Source: Pedobacter sp. WC2423 (GTDB lineage: Bacteria > Bacteroidota > Bacteroidia > Sphingobacteriales > Sphingobacteriaceae). Taken from it: a stretch of 64,000 bases of DNA. The notes below the pieces were generated by a model. That model was not told where the DNA came from. It saw nothing but the letters and a program-made list of their open reading frames with translations, and searched no databases. Below, piece by piece: positions 18,501-26,295 of the stretch. The stretch lies in the NCBI RefSeq assembly GCF_040822065.1, contig NZ_CP162005.1, positions 1,984,001 to 2,048,000 on the forward strand, written 5' to 3'. The position numbers and the translations under genes were made by a program. Each line of letters begins with the position of its first letter. The stretch's first letter is position 1.

Positions 18501-18720
18501 CACTAAAGAAACAGCTGGTTTTCTTGCTCAGGAGTTCAGTTATGTTTGTACACTTGCACCCGAATTTCAGCAGGCTTATCTGCAGGACACAAGATTGAGC
18601 TTATCTGTTTTACATCAGCTTGATCAGTTGACAGCTGGTTATAAACAGCAGGAATTAAACCGTGTTATTAAAAATGCATTTGATCAGATGATAGATAAAT
18701 CAGGCATCAGAAGGAGCTGA
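15514..18720 (+). CDS. DUF2723/GT117 membrane glycosyltransferase with N-terminal PadR-associated helical domain
   Basis: 1068 residues. Residues about 1-70 form a soluble three-helix region (LTAQQHLEIRQHLLGLSLTE) with an LYDHLITSLEQ helix, resembling HAAS/permease-prefix domains found in PadR operons. From about residue 73 the canonical DUF2723 protein begins: TM1, then TMEPTASFYDCGEFIATANK, whose acidic residues parallel the catalytic loop of PMT/OST-type GT-C enzymes, then roughly ten more membrane segments and REDYAYAG-like QPRERDYAYAG. The last 400 residues are soluble and periplasmic or extracytoplasmic. Such proteins are proposed to glycosylate proteins outside the inner membrane. The N-terminal addition is unusual for the family. 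Confidence 0.85.
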   Translation: MKLTAQQHLEIRQHLLGLSLTEDMLDELYDHLITSLEQKPASAKFNMTEVRELIGTEFNELINTPEEKKKYRLINTVAGFVLFSIALLTYWLTMEPTASFYDCGEFIATANKLQVGHQPGAPLFLMIGKMFSLLAMGNPAKIAYWINFSAVIASAATIMFLFWTITALASKIYRKERVGSKTYSIIAAGAIGALAYTFSDTFWFSAVESEVYALSSLFTAVTFWAMLRWENETDNRWLIFISFIVGLSIGVHLLSLLTIPAVTLVYYFKKAEKPGILGTMKAFLTGCLIVGIVQFVLIQYFVLFAAEADLLFVNTLGLFFGSGAICFILLFAAILYAAINYSVRRHQYNLNMALLCLVFVLFGFSSYLMILIRADAKTNINLSNPDMPFSLYDYLGRTNYGSAPLIYGNTFDAKVVENKETGNTYRKGASKYEISGKTYKTTYDKNILFPRTFSQKAGHDKYYQQWLNLNEGQTPTFTQNLSFFTSWQLGFMYWRYFLWNFAGRQNDVQGVGNVQDGNWITGIKVLDSLRLGSQSDLPTSITTNAGHNVYYGFPLMMGIAGLIWLYRRNKTDGIVVITLFFFTGIAIILYLNQDPLQPRERDYAYAGSFYAFAICIGFGVLALKELLSKIAHQRLSLIIAAVTCLLAAPVLMGVQGWDDHDRSHKNTATDWAKNYLNSCAPNAILFTNADNDTFPLWYAQEVEGFRTDVRVICMQFLPDASFINQLKKQMNKSAPLPITMAEEKYVSGVRDYLPYVDYGLTDSVELKDLFAVMTSENKEDQVQMTDGTFMNFLPTKKLKLTIDPEQLVKTHTITPAQKAEVSKTMEWNFNKSYASKGDLALFDILIHNNWERPVYFATSVSQDTYIGLDQYLYLEGYAYRLLPFKTAAEDSRDKSEKTNSDVMYTNVMNKIDYTAFHKASYLDQESKRIVFSTWGFNNTLASNLIMEGKSAKAAHLMQKCLRDLPLTNYSVRDTVNRISTIQNLYALNRIKEANQLTKETAGFLAQEFSYVCTLAPEFQQAYLQDTRLSLSVLHQLDQLTAGYKQQELNRVIKNAFDQMIDKSGIRRS

Positions 18721-18750
18721 TAGCTAGCTGAACTATCCAGTATGTATAAT

Positions 18751-18815
18751 TGCTCGTAGTTGAGAGGGGGTTGAAAGGGCCAATGGCCCTTTCAACCCCC
18801 TCTCAACTACGAGCA
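18751..18815. repeat. Perfect 32-bp inverted repeat with one-base loop
   Basis: Bases 18751-18782 are exactly complementary to 18784-18815 with only A18783 between (core GAAAGGGCCAATGGCCCTTT). It lies between the convergent GT117 and MFS genes. It is much longer and more GC-rich than the other terminators here and lacks a T-run, so it may be a small palindromic mobile repeat serving as a bidirectional mRNA end. Confidence 0.85.
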
Positions 18816-18870
18816 GAATACGATCAACGGATTTATAGTAAAAATTGGTCATCAAAACAGCAGAATGCTG

Positions 18871-20145
18871 TTAAAATTCTGATATCGCCAGTTCAGGTTC
18901 TTCTGTTTTAGCTACAGCAACTGGTTTATTTTTAGCCAGCTGGTTCACTCTGTACATTAAAAATATGCTGATCAATGTGACTACTACAACCACATAGCCA
19001 ACTATATTATAATGTTCTATAGGACTGAATTTTGTTTGCTGAACAACAATCATACCTGAAGCCGCTGCAGCTATACCGCCTGCAATTTGCTGCATAGAAG
19101 AGTTAATACTCATAAATGCCCCCCTGTCTTCCATATCAGGAATTGCGCTTGTTAAAGCAGAAGAAGGAACCATCCGGCTCATAATTCCAATCATCATCAA
19201 AACGTTAAGGCCAATCACTATCCAGAATGGTGTTGCCTGCAAATTAGTATAGGCCACACAAATCAGTATAGTCCAGATAGAAGCAATACTGAAAATCCTG
19301 AATTTACTGACCGTATCACTTAATTTCCCAATTAAAGGCATGATGATCAATGAACTTACTCCGGAAACCATAAATAATACGGGCAGTTCCTCAGCTGTAA
19401 CATGCAGGTTATTAACCGCAAATACGCTTCCAAATGGCATCATCATGAAACCACCTATTGACAGTGCAGCCGTTGCGGCAAAACCAATCCTGTAATTTTT
19501 CCTGGACACGGTATGCCAGAGATGCCTGAATGCAGAACGGTCATGCTGCAAACCCAGATGCTTGTTGATTGGCTTTAAAACCATCACAATTAAAACAGCA
19601 ATGAGTATTGCAACTGCCGCAACCATCACAAAAGGAGATTCCCACCCCCATTTGTTAGCTATATACAAGCCTATCGGGATCCCCAGTACCTGGCTCGCAC
19701 CAAAGCCCATTTGTATAAAACCCATTACTCTTCCTCTTTGCTTCAAACTAAAAAGGTCCGTAATAATGGCCATAGCAATAGAACTGATTACCCCGCCAAA
19801 TAAACCAGTAATAATACGAGCAGCGACCAGCAATTCAAAAGAATTGGCCAAACTGCATAAAAAGGTTCCAACGATGAAACCGCTGTAAAAAAATAAAAGC
19901 AGTTTTTTACGATCAAAGCGGTCTGCAAATCCCGCAGTTAATAAACCAGATATACCTGCGCTGAAAGCATAAGCAGAAACTGCAATCCCGAAAGAGGAAG
20001 GCTTCATACTTAAAGACTTGATCAGCATATCGCCCAAAGGGGACATGACCATAAAGTCAAGTATAACAGTAAATTGAGTCATTGCTAAAATAAAGATGAC
20101 GATCTTCTGATAGCCGGAAAAAGGTGTGGTTCCTTTGGTTTCCAT
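18871..20145 (-). CDS. MFS transporter, 12-TM DHA1-like
   Basis: 424 residues with twelve predicted membrane segments. The loop 2-3 signature ADRFDRKKLLLF and the drug-antiporter-type TM5 stretch GFIQMGFGASQVLGIPIGLY are present. The last 20 residues are polar and acidic. It is the third gene behind a TetR regulator and an HMA-like protein (4 bp from the latter), so it is probably an efflux pump de-repressed when TetR binds an inducer. Substrate unknown; sugar-phosphate-type MFS is less likely. Confidence 0.85.
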   Translation of the reverse strand: METKGTTPFSGYQKIVIFILAMTQFTVILDFMVMSPLGDMLIKSLSMKPSSFGIAVSAYAFSAGISGLLTAGFADRFDRKKLLLFFYSGFIVGTFLCSLANSFELLVAARIITGLFGGVISSIAMAIITDLFSLKQRGRVMGFIQMGFGASQVLGIPIGLYIANKWGWESPFVMVAAVAILIAVLIVMVLKPINKHLGLQHDRSAFRHLWHTVSRKNYRIGFAATAALSIGGFMMMPFGSVFAVNNLHVTAEELPVLFMVSGVSSLIIMPLIGKLSDTVSKFRIFSIASIWTILICVAYTNLQATPFWIVIGLNVLMMIGIMSRMVPSSALTSAIPDMEDRGAFMSINSSMQQIAGGIAAAASGMIVVQQTKFSPIEHYNIVGYVVVVVTLISIFLMYRVNQLAKNKPVAVAKTEEPELAISEF

Positions 20146-20149
20146 AAAC

Positions 20150-20374
20150 TTAAGTTAATTCACAACAATGGTAGCCGCAATTCTGGACCATTTCGATAAC
20201 CTGGTCATGTTTTAGGGTATAGGAGACAATCCTTAAAACGAAATCCTCATCATCGAGATCTACGTTCCATTGTTCAATATTCTTGTCTTTGTCCAATAAG
20301 GGCTGTAAAGCCTGTTTATCCTCTTCAGATTTTATATCTGTTCTAAAAAGCAGGATATGATTGAAATTTTCCAT
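20150..20374 (-). CDS. Small HMA-like protein without a CxxC motif
   Basis: 74 residues with the beta-alpha-beta-beta-alpha-beta rhythm of heavy-metal-associated domains: NHILLFRTDIKSEEDKQALQ, then EQWNVDLDDEDFVLRIVSY and a last helix ending CGYHCCELT. The usual N-terminal CxxC is replaced by FRTDIKS; three Cys/His sit at the C-terminus instead. It lies between tetR and the MFS gene and is likely part of one operon. Metal binding is uncertain. Confidence 0.55.
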   Translation of the reverse strand: MENFNHILLFRTDIKSEEDKQALQPLLDKDKNIEQWNVDLDDEDFVLRIVSYTLKHDQVIEMVQNCGYHCCELT

Positions 20375-20424
20375 TTTTTGTCATTCTTGATTCTGTTTAA
20401 ATACATTAGTAAAATCATTGATAT

Positions 20425-21015
20425 TTATTTTCTTAATCCTTTGACTACTAAATCAAACGCCTCCCATAACATCTCATCAGTCATTTTGAATGGTTTACCA
20501 CCCAGGCTTTGCCCTTCATTGTTAAACTTGATTAAAGCGTAAAGAGGTGCAAAGGCCACTGACCAGTAAACCTCGAAAGGCATTTCCCGGACTTCTCCCC
20601 GAGAGACAATATTGTCATTGAATCTTTGAAGTGGAGCTAAGGCACCTTTCATTAAAGTAGAAAGAAACTGATCCTGATAAACAGAGGCTCTCAACTGCTC
20701 ATTAAATTTGCTCAGTGTTGGGTTATTGATCAGATCACGATACCTGTTTTCCCACTGCTGACGTAATCCATCTTCAAAAGAGGCCTCCGCATCAAAGTTG
20801 TGAAGCATGGTATTGGCCAGCATCTTACCATGCTCCACTGCAAGCTGCGAAAGAAGATCATCCTTGTCCTTGTAATAAATATAAAGTGTGGCTACGGAAA
20901 TGCCACAAGCTTTGGCGAGCTTATTCATACTAAAACTTTCAAAACCACCTTGTGCTATAGTTTCTACAGCAATTTTTTTTACCAGGTTCTCTTTCTCTAT
21001 ATCTCTTGCGCGCAT
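20425..21015 (-). CDS. TetR-family transcriptional regulator
   Basis: About 196 residues from ATG 21015 (MRARDIEKENLVKKIAVETI); the longer frame from 21054 would overlap the promoter. The DNA-binding domain has SFSMNKLAKACGISVATLYI followed by YYKDKDDLL, a textbook TetR helix-turn-helix. The C-terminal two-thirds is the helical inducer and dimer domain. It is first in the tetR/HMA-like/MFS unit and probably autoregulates through the tandem palindromes just upstream. Confidence 0.88.
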   Translation of the reverse strand: MRARDIEKENLVKKIAVETIAQGGFESFSMNKLAKACGISVATLYIYYKDKDDLLSQLAVEHGKMLANTMLHNFDAEASFEDGLRQQWENRYRDLINNPTLSKFNEQLRASVYQDQFLSTLMKGALAPLQRFNDNIVSRGEVREMPFEVYWSVAFAPLYALIKFNNEGQSLGGKPFKMTDEMLWEAFDLVVKGLRK

Positions 21016-21033
21016 AATTATCAAATGATTAAA

Positions 21034-21064
21034 CAAATATAAGTGAATATTCATTCATTAATGA
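21034..21064 (-). promoter_or_regulatory. TetR promoter and operator
   Basis: On the minus strand the -7 box TATATTTG occupies 21041-21034 (TAnnTTTG). Two adjacent perfect 10-bp palindromes, TGAATATTCA (21044-21053) and TCATTAATGA (21055-21064), lie where the -33 region would be. This is a good candidate for an autoregulatory TetR site. The start at 21015 gives a short leader. Confidence 0.65.
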
Positions 21065-21186
21065 AATAATAAATTTCAATCTTCAGAACAAACAGATTTC
21101 AGCAGATAAATTAATGGTTTATAACAGGCCAGAACCTATTTGAGCCGCTCCTTCGGGAAGCAGCGGAAATAGGCGCAGAAGAATAG

Positions 21187-21240
21187 CTTAAACATAAAAA
21201 GGGTGTGTATTTAAAAATACACACCCTTTTTATGTTTAAG
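21187..21240. terminator. 26-bp perfect hairpin terminator
   Basis: Arms 21187-21212 and 21215-21240 are perfectly complementary (inner GGGTGTGTATTT/AAATACACACCC) with a 2-base loop and A/T-rich outer arms. It ends the minus-strand outer-membrane gene 14 bp away. Symmetric A and T runs allow it to work in both directions. Confidence 0.85.
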
Positions 21241-21253
21241 TTAGCTTTTCAGC

Positions 21254-21826
21254 TTATAACTTGAAACCGTAAGCGATACGCAATGCGATCTGTCCTACGC
21301 TTTTGTTGTCATAGTTGTTTGCATAACGTAATGCATCACCTTTACCTGTATTTTCATACTTTAAACCTAAGTCTAAACCGTTACTCCATGAGTAACCCAG
21401 AGTTGGCGCATAAAGGAAAGTTGTTTTTGAATCTTTAGATACTCCAAAAGCAGCACCTACTTCACCCATTGCATAGATACCTGAACCTGTTGGATCAAAG
21501 AAATACTTTAAACCAGTTTTTACAGGAATGTAAGCATAGTCAGGAACTTCAATGTTATTAACAGCACCAACACTATATACACGGTCTTTTGCAAAATAGT
21601 GGTTATAACCTGTTGCAATTGGAATAGATAGTTGCTTAGTTACATCAAATTGTGCACGTACATCGATACCAGCAGCAACACTATAATTGTTATTGGTAGG
21701 GACACCGATATTTGCACCAATACCTATTTTTTGAGCACTAACATTAGTTGTAAAGAATATTGCCACGACAGCTGCTGCCGAAGCAAGGAATTTAGTAGAA
21801 ACTTTCATTTTATTATATTTATTCAT
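21254..21826 (-). CDS. Small outer-membrane beta-barrel protein
   Basis: 190 residues from ATG 21826, or 184 from ATG 21808 (MKVSTKFLASAAAVVAIFF), which gives the cleaner signal peptide with cleavage after NVSAQ. The mature chain alternates hydrophobic and polar residues in short strands (KIGIGANIGVPTN; LSIPIATGYNHYF; LGLKYENTGKG) and ends IALRIAYGFKL, typical of an 8-strand barrel. Function unknown. It is a single gene with its own strong terminator, suggesting abundant expression. Confidence 0.7.
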   Translation of the reverse strand: MNKYNKMKVSTKFLASAAAVVAIFFTTNVSAQKIGIGANIGVPTNNNYSVAAGIDVRAQFDVTKQLSIPIATGYNHYFAKDRVYSVGAVNNIEVPDYAYIPVKTGLKYFFDPTGSGIYAMGEVGAAFGVSKDSKTTFLYAPTLGYSWSNGLDLGLKYENTGKGDALRYANNYDNKSVGQIALRIAYGFKL

Positions 21827-22041
21827 GTGTTTTGACGATTGACAATTTTTATCAATCTTTCATGGACTAAATACAAAATGCATGCCACTACAGCAATCCG
21901 GCGATCAGTCCGGCTATAAAACAAGCATGAAACCTGAATAGATGGCATTTTTCAAAGCAGGCAGATCTTCGGTAAAAATCAGAAATTTCAAATCCTGCAC
22001 AGGCAGGCAAAAGATACTTGATCAGCTTCTGTAACAGCTGC

Positions 22042-22980
22042 TTACCGTTTGAATGATTCTTTATATAATTTAATAACTTCCTGTGTTAACTGAGCGGTGC
22101 TTCTGGAAGAATCAAGCCAGTTTATCATAATACCGTCTTTTTCCATTTTTCTGAAAAAAGTCATTTGCCTCTTTGCAAATTGACGGATTGCGATGTACAA
22201 TTTCTCCTTTAATTCTGGTAAAGTGAGCTTATTTTGGAGATACTCAGTGATAAATTTATACTCCAAACCATAAAAGATCAGTTTTTCAGCACTTACACCC
22301 CGCGCTAAAAGCCCTTCTACTTCTGCTATCAATCCATTATCAAAACGCTCATTCAGTCTTTGATAAATTCTTTCGCGGCGGGAATCAACTTCTCCACCCA
22401 AACCAATGACCAGGGGGTTCAATAAAGGGCGATTTTCTGCTGCCAGGGTATGCTGCTGTAAATAGGCTGCAATTTCAATGGCTCTAACCAGCCGCTTGGC
22501 AGAAGAAAGATCTGCATGGGCTGTTAATGCAGCCGGATAACCAGCCAATACTTTACGCAGTGCGTCAATATCAAACGCAGAAAGACTTGTCCGCAATTCT
22601 TCGTTTACCGGAACTGCTGTGTACTGGTGGTTTTGCAGGATACTATGCATATACATTCCTGTCCCGCCACACAATACCGGAACTTTATGCTGCTGGTTAA
22701 GGTGTTCAAATATTTGATAGAAATCATCCTTAAATGAATTCACATTATAACTTTCCCCGGCTTCCCTGATATTGATCAGATGATATGGAATAAGCTTTTC
22801 ACCGATCTGGTATTCGTGCAGATCCTTTCCTGTTCCAAGATCCATATCTTTAAATACCTGTCTGCTGTCTGCACTGATAATCTCTCCGTCCAATATATCG
22901 GCAACACTAACCGCAAGTTTAGTTTTCCCTGAAGCTGTTGGGCCAAGTATAATTAAAAGTGGATTTTTCTCTAATTGCAT
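22042..22980 (-). CDS. miaA: tRNA dimethylallyltransferase MiaA
   Basis: 312 residues. The P-loop GPTASGKTKLA is at the N-terminus, followed by EIISADSRQVFKDMDLGTGK and the LCGGTGMYMHSI segment, then the late RQFAKRQMTFFRK RNA-binding region. It transfers a dimethylallyl group to N6 of A37 in tRNAs reading UNN codons. It overlaps the end of the upstream gene by 10 bp and is probably translated from the same mRNA. Confidence 0.96.
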   Translation of the reverse strand: MQLEKNPLLIILGPTASGKTKLAVSVADILDGEIISADSRQVFKDMDLGTGKDLHEYQIGEKLIPYHLINIREAGESYNVNSFKDDFYQIFEHLNQQHKVPVLCGGTGMYMHSILQNHQYTAVPVNEELRTSLSAFDIDALRKVLAGYPAALTAHADLSSAKRLVRAIEIAAYLQQHTLAAENRPLLNPLVIGLGGEVDSRRERIYQRLNERFDNGLIAEVEGLLARGVSAEKLIFYGLEYKFITEYLQNKLTLPELKEKLYIAIRQFAKRQMTFFRKMEKDGIMINWLDSSRSTAQLTQEVIKLYKESFKR

Positions 22981-23825
22981 AGTATGATATATTTCAGGTT
23001 TCCCATATTAAAAACACGGCTATAGTTTAAGGAATTTAAATAGGTGATTTTCTCTGTTTCTGCTAAATGAGCAGCAGCAATCCTGATATTTTCTGGCAAA
23101 CGATGAGGAAAATAACGGATATTGTTAACCTGATCCAGCCATATTTCTGCCGGAGGGATTTGCCCGGCCAATTCAAAGCCCAGTTTCGTATAACCTTTAC
23201 CATAAGACCAGTCCAGGTCTGCATAGGTCATCACATCACTGGGAAGAATAGTTTTGATTAAATGTTTAATTAGCTTGCTTAGTCCGCCTTGTACTGTAAA
23301 TCCATCAGCCGTAGCAAACCTGATCAGTTCAACAGAAGTATAGTCAGCTTGTTTTCTGGTCATTTTCCGTTTACCACTAAAAGTAGCCACAGCAATAAAC
23401 TGACCAGCAAAAACCAAAGCGTACCGATGCCTTGCCTTAGCTGATCCCTGGAGGTGATTCTTTTTTAAAAACACATCAGCCTCTGGCTGAGTGATACTTA
23501 CCACAAGAGTTTTTCTGCCGTGAATCCGTTGGTTTTTTCCCAGTAATGCACTAATACGGCTTAAAACCTGTGCTGGCCTGGTATACCAGATATCTTCCCA
23601 AAGCTGAATCAGCTGTTTAGCTGAACCTGTATATTTCTGCTGTAATAGTAAGGTTTCTGCTGAACCAGGATGAGCTTTTATACTTAACAGGTTAAGATAC
23701 AAGGCATCATTATCCCGGAACTTCAATAAAAGAAAAGAGTCAGAAGTATAAAGTTCTGACTCAATGCCAATATCCAGTAACGCTTGTTTAAGCTCTTCTT
23801 GCCAGCTTATTTTTGGTTTACTCAC
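22971..23825 (-). CDS. Homing-endonuclease-like protein with GNAT-type C-terminal domain
   Basis: 284 residues from GTG 23825; no closer ATG. The middle block LWEDIWYTRPAQVLSRISAL, followed by GRKTLVVSI, resembles VSR/PDDEXK-like segments in phage homing-type proteins. The C-terminal half (NHLQGSAKARHRYALVFAGQ, VELIRFATADGFTVQGGLSK, MTYADLDWSYGKGYTKLGF) resembles the Mom/GNAT-like domain joined to them. In a bacterial chromosome next to miaA, with no phage genes near, it looks domesticated. The fusion reading comes from family memory; catalytic residues are not established. Confidence 0.5.
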   Translation of the reverse strand: MSKPKISWQEELKQALLDIGIESELYTSDSFLLLKFRDNDALYLNLLSIKAHPGSAETLLLQQKYTGSAKQLIQLWEDIWYTRPAQVLSRISALLGKNQRIHGRKTLVVSITQPEADVFLKKNHLQGSAKARHRYALVFAGQFIAVATFSGKRKMTRKQADYTSVELIRFATADGFTVQGGLSKLIKHLIKTILPSDVMTYADLDWSYGKGYTKLGFELAGQIPPAEIWLDQVNNIRYFPHRLPENIRIAAAHLAETEKITYLNSLNYSRVFNMGNLKYIILCN

Positions 23826-23848
23826 TCGTATTTTTTATTTATAATCCC

Positions 23849-24181
23849 TTATACCCATTCCTGTTCTTTGAATATTTTATAACCGGCGGCAACTTTATCT
23901 TCTATTAAATTCAAAGTTACTTCATCCAGCTCTTTAATATACATGGTACGCTCATGCTGAGGAACAGAATCAGGCAGGAGATCAAAAGCAACATGGTCAT
24001 CTTTAATCTCTATACTGAGAAAAAACACACCTGCTTTCCCCTCTCCATCCTTTCCGGCAGGCGCAGCAGCCCAAAGATCGTATTTCTGATCACTATTCGT
24101 CCCATCATTGAAACCTAAAGTAGTATAAGGTTGTAAAGTTGCCCTGATTGTTTGAAAAATTTCTATAAGATCGGTTTTCAT
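23849..24181 (-). CDS. Conserved-looking hypothetical protein (110 aa)
   Basis: A soluble acidic protein with alternating strands and a C-terminal helix (LDEVTLNLIEDKVAAGYKIF). There is no signal peptide, Cys pair or metal motif. It lies 23 bp upstream of the GTG gene and 43 bp downstream of the metallo-hydrolase on the same strand. It may share a transcript with miaA. No family recognised. Confidence 0.55.
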   Translation of the reverse strand: MKTDLIEIFQTIRATLQPYTTLGFNDGTNSDQKYDLWAAAPAGKDGEGKAGVFFLSIEIKDDHVAFDLLPDSVPQHERTMYIKELDEVTLNLIEDKVAAGYKIFKEQEWV

Positions 24182-24224
24182 AGCTTTAATATTTTGAATT
24201 CACAGGTATAACAAGCATTAAAAC

Positions 24225-25319
24225 CTATTGTTTACCATTCTCTATATTTAGCCACCATTTTGTTTGAGGATAATCCCCACCCAGCAAAAACGTTTCTCCC
24301 AATAAAGGGGTTGTAATACGCTGAGCCGACTCTTCAGCACTTTTAGTAACGCGTAAAACAGAATCATTCCAATCGTGTAAAGCCAGTGTGAACTTTGCCC
24401 AATGTACAGGTAAAAGCACTTTTGCTTTCAAATCTTTAGCCGCCATCACAGTTTGTTCAGGAAACATATGGATTAATGGCCATAGTTCATTGTACTGTCC
24501 GCATTCTAAAATTGCCAGATCAAAAGGGCCATGTTCTTCACCAATAACCTTAAAATGACTGTCATAACCAGAGTCACCACCTAAAAACAATTTATGTTCA
24601 GGGGTTTCCAGGATAAATGAAGACCATAAAGTCCGGTTACGCTTAAGCAGTCTTCCTGTAAAATGTCTTGCTGGTTTCGCCGTGAATTTCAAACCGCATA
24701 AAACGGCCTGTTCCTCCCATGCCAGCTCTGTGATCTTTTCTGCCGGAATTCCCCAGCGGATTAAATGAGAACCTGCACCTGCGGAGGTCAAAAAATGTTT
24801 TACCCTGTCTTTCAGTTTTAGTATACTCTGATAATCCATATGATCATAATGATCATGTGTAATCAGCAGTACATCAATTGCAGGAAAATCTTCCGCCCTG
24901 ATAAAATCAGTACCAGCATATTGTTTTTTACCAATAAAAGAAAACGGAGAAGGTGTTTGACTGAATACCGGATCCACCAGTATTTTCAAAGTATCCAGTT
25001 GTAATAAATAAGAAGAATGCCCAAACCAGGTTAATTTGGCACCGGATACGGAATCCAGTTCGGGTAAAACATGCGGCAAAGCAGTTGCCGGCCTGCTGTT
25101 AGGATTACCTTTCAGCATGGCTTTAATTATAGCCGGATAACCACCTTCAGGTACCATAGGCGTTAAAGATTGATTTTGCAGTTCATCACCTGCCGCATTA
25201 GGCAGCTGACGGATACGTTCCAGCCTTGCACCTTCGGGTAAACGGCCAAAAACAGGTAATTTTAGAGTAGCATAAACCAATAAGGCTAATGCACAGAACA
25301 TCAATAAAGTGATATACAT
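24225..25319 (-). CDS. Membrane-anchored metallo-beta-lactamase-fold hydrolase
   Basis: 364 residues. One N-terminal hydrophobic segment (ITLLMFCALALLVYATL) acts as an anchor or uncleaved signal. After a linker comes LTWFGHSSYLLQL, then the zinc motif THDHYDHMD, a distal PARHFTGR His, and FLGGDSGYD with its bridging Asp. LPVHWAKF supplies the last His. This pattern matches UlaG/NAPE-PLD-like phosphodiesterases. Substrate is unknown; a lipid or cyclic phosphate ester is possible. Confidence 0.8.
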   Translation of the reverse strand: MYITLLMFCALALLVYATLKLPVFGRLPEGARLERIRQLPNAAGDELQNQSLTPMVPEGGYPAIIKAMLKGNPNSRPATALPHVLPELDSVSGAKLTWFGHSSYLLQLDTLKILVDPVFSQTPSPFSFIGKKQYAGTDFIRAEDFPAIDVLLITHDHYDHMDYQSILKLKDRVKHFLTSAGAGSHLIRWGIPAEKITELAWEEQAVLCGLKFTAKPARHFTGRLLKRNRTLWSSFILETPEHKLFLGGDSGYDSHFKVIGEEHGPFDLAILECGQYNELWPLIHMFPEQTVMAAKDLKAKVLLPVHWAKFTLALHDWNDSVLRVTKSAEESAQRITTPLLGETFLLGGDYPQTKWWLNIENGKQ

Positions 25320-25464
25320 AGATTTGAATAGCTAAATCATTCAACGAATATAACAATTGGATGAAGTATCAAGCCCCGGAAATTTGTTAATATTGCACGG
25401 GCCTGTTAATTAACAGCTCTTATTTCATTTTCAGAACATCTGCCAAACCTAAACAGCGCAAACA

Positions 25465-26289
25465 ATGAGAGCTAACACTGTTTTTCTAAACCATAATTTT
25501 ATAGCGGAAGCTCAGGCCTCCCTGCTGGTTACCGATCTTTCTATACAAAGAGGTTATGGAATATTTGACTTCTTTAAAACAATAAATGGTAAGCCTGTTT
25601 TCTTAGACGATCACCTGACACGCTTTTATAACTCTGCAAAAAAAATGCATCTGCATATTAGTCAGACCCCTGAAGAATTGAAAGATATTATTACTGAACT
25701 GATGCAGAGAAATAATTTACCGGATTCAGGAATTAAGATGACTTTAACCGGAGGCTATTCTGCTGACGCCTATACCCTGCCAGCCACACAAAACCTGATC
25801 ATTACTCAAACAGCCTTAACGCTCCCTAAGGGGCTTCAATCTGATGGCATCACTTTAATTACCTATCCTTATCAAAGACAGTTTTCAGAAATGAAAACAC
25901 TGGATTATGCTATGGCCATCTGGCTGCAACCATTGATTAAAGAAAATAATGCCGACGATGTATTGTATCAATATGATGGTTTTGTTAAAGAAACACCAAG
26001 GGCAAACTTTTTTATAGTAACTACTGAGGGCGAAGTAGTTACCGCCAAAAATAATGTACTGAGCGGAGTGATCCGTAAAAACATACTAAACCTTAAAGAC
26101 ACAGGTTTTCAATTGACTGCGCGTGATTTTAGCCTGGAAGAACTTTATAATGCAAGCGAAGCGTTTATAACCAGCACGACTAAAAACATTCTTCCTGTGC
26201 TAAAGGTAGATGGAAAAGCAATTGGTGACGGGAAAGCAGGAAAGATTACAACGCAATTATCTGCTTTACTGCTCAGGAAAATAGGATAG
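25465..26289 (+). CDS. Class IV PLP aminotransferase or lyase (BCAT/PabC-like)
   Basis: 274 residues. The N-terminal FLNHNFIAEAQASLLVTDLS and the RGYGIFDFFKTINGKPVFLD block are typical of fold-type IV PLP enzymes. The PLP lysine is probably in SEMKTLDYAMAIW, and DGFVKETPRANFFIV carries the conserved Glu and Asn. Branched-chain aminotransferase, D-amino-acid aminotransferase or aminodeoxychorismate lyase cannot be separated by eye; the short length favours the latter two. It is a single gene, convergent with topB. Confidence 0.8.
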   Translation: MRANTVFLNHNFIAEAQASLLVTDLSIQRGYGIFDFFKTINGKPVFLDDHLTRFYNSAKKMHLHISQTPEELKDIITELMQRNNLPDSGIKMTLTGGYSADAYTLPATQNLIITQTALTLPKGLQSDGITLITYPYQRQFSEMKTLDYAMAIWLQPLIKENNADDVLYQYDGFVKETPRANFFIVTTEGEVVTAKNNVLSGVIRKNILNLKDTGFQLTARDFSLEELYNASEAFITSTTKNILPVLKVDGKAIGDGKAGKITTQLSALLLRKIG

Positions 26290-26295
26290 CGATTG

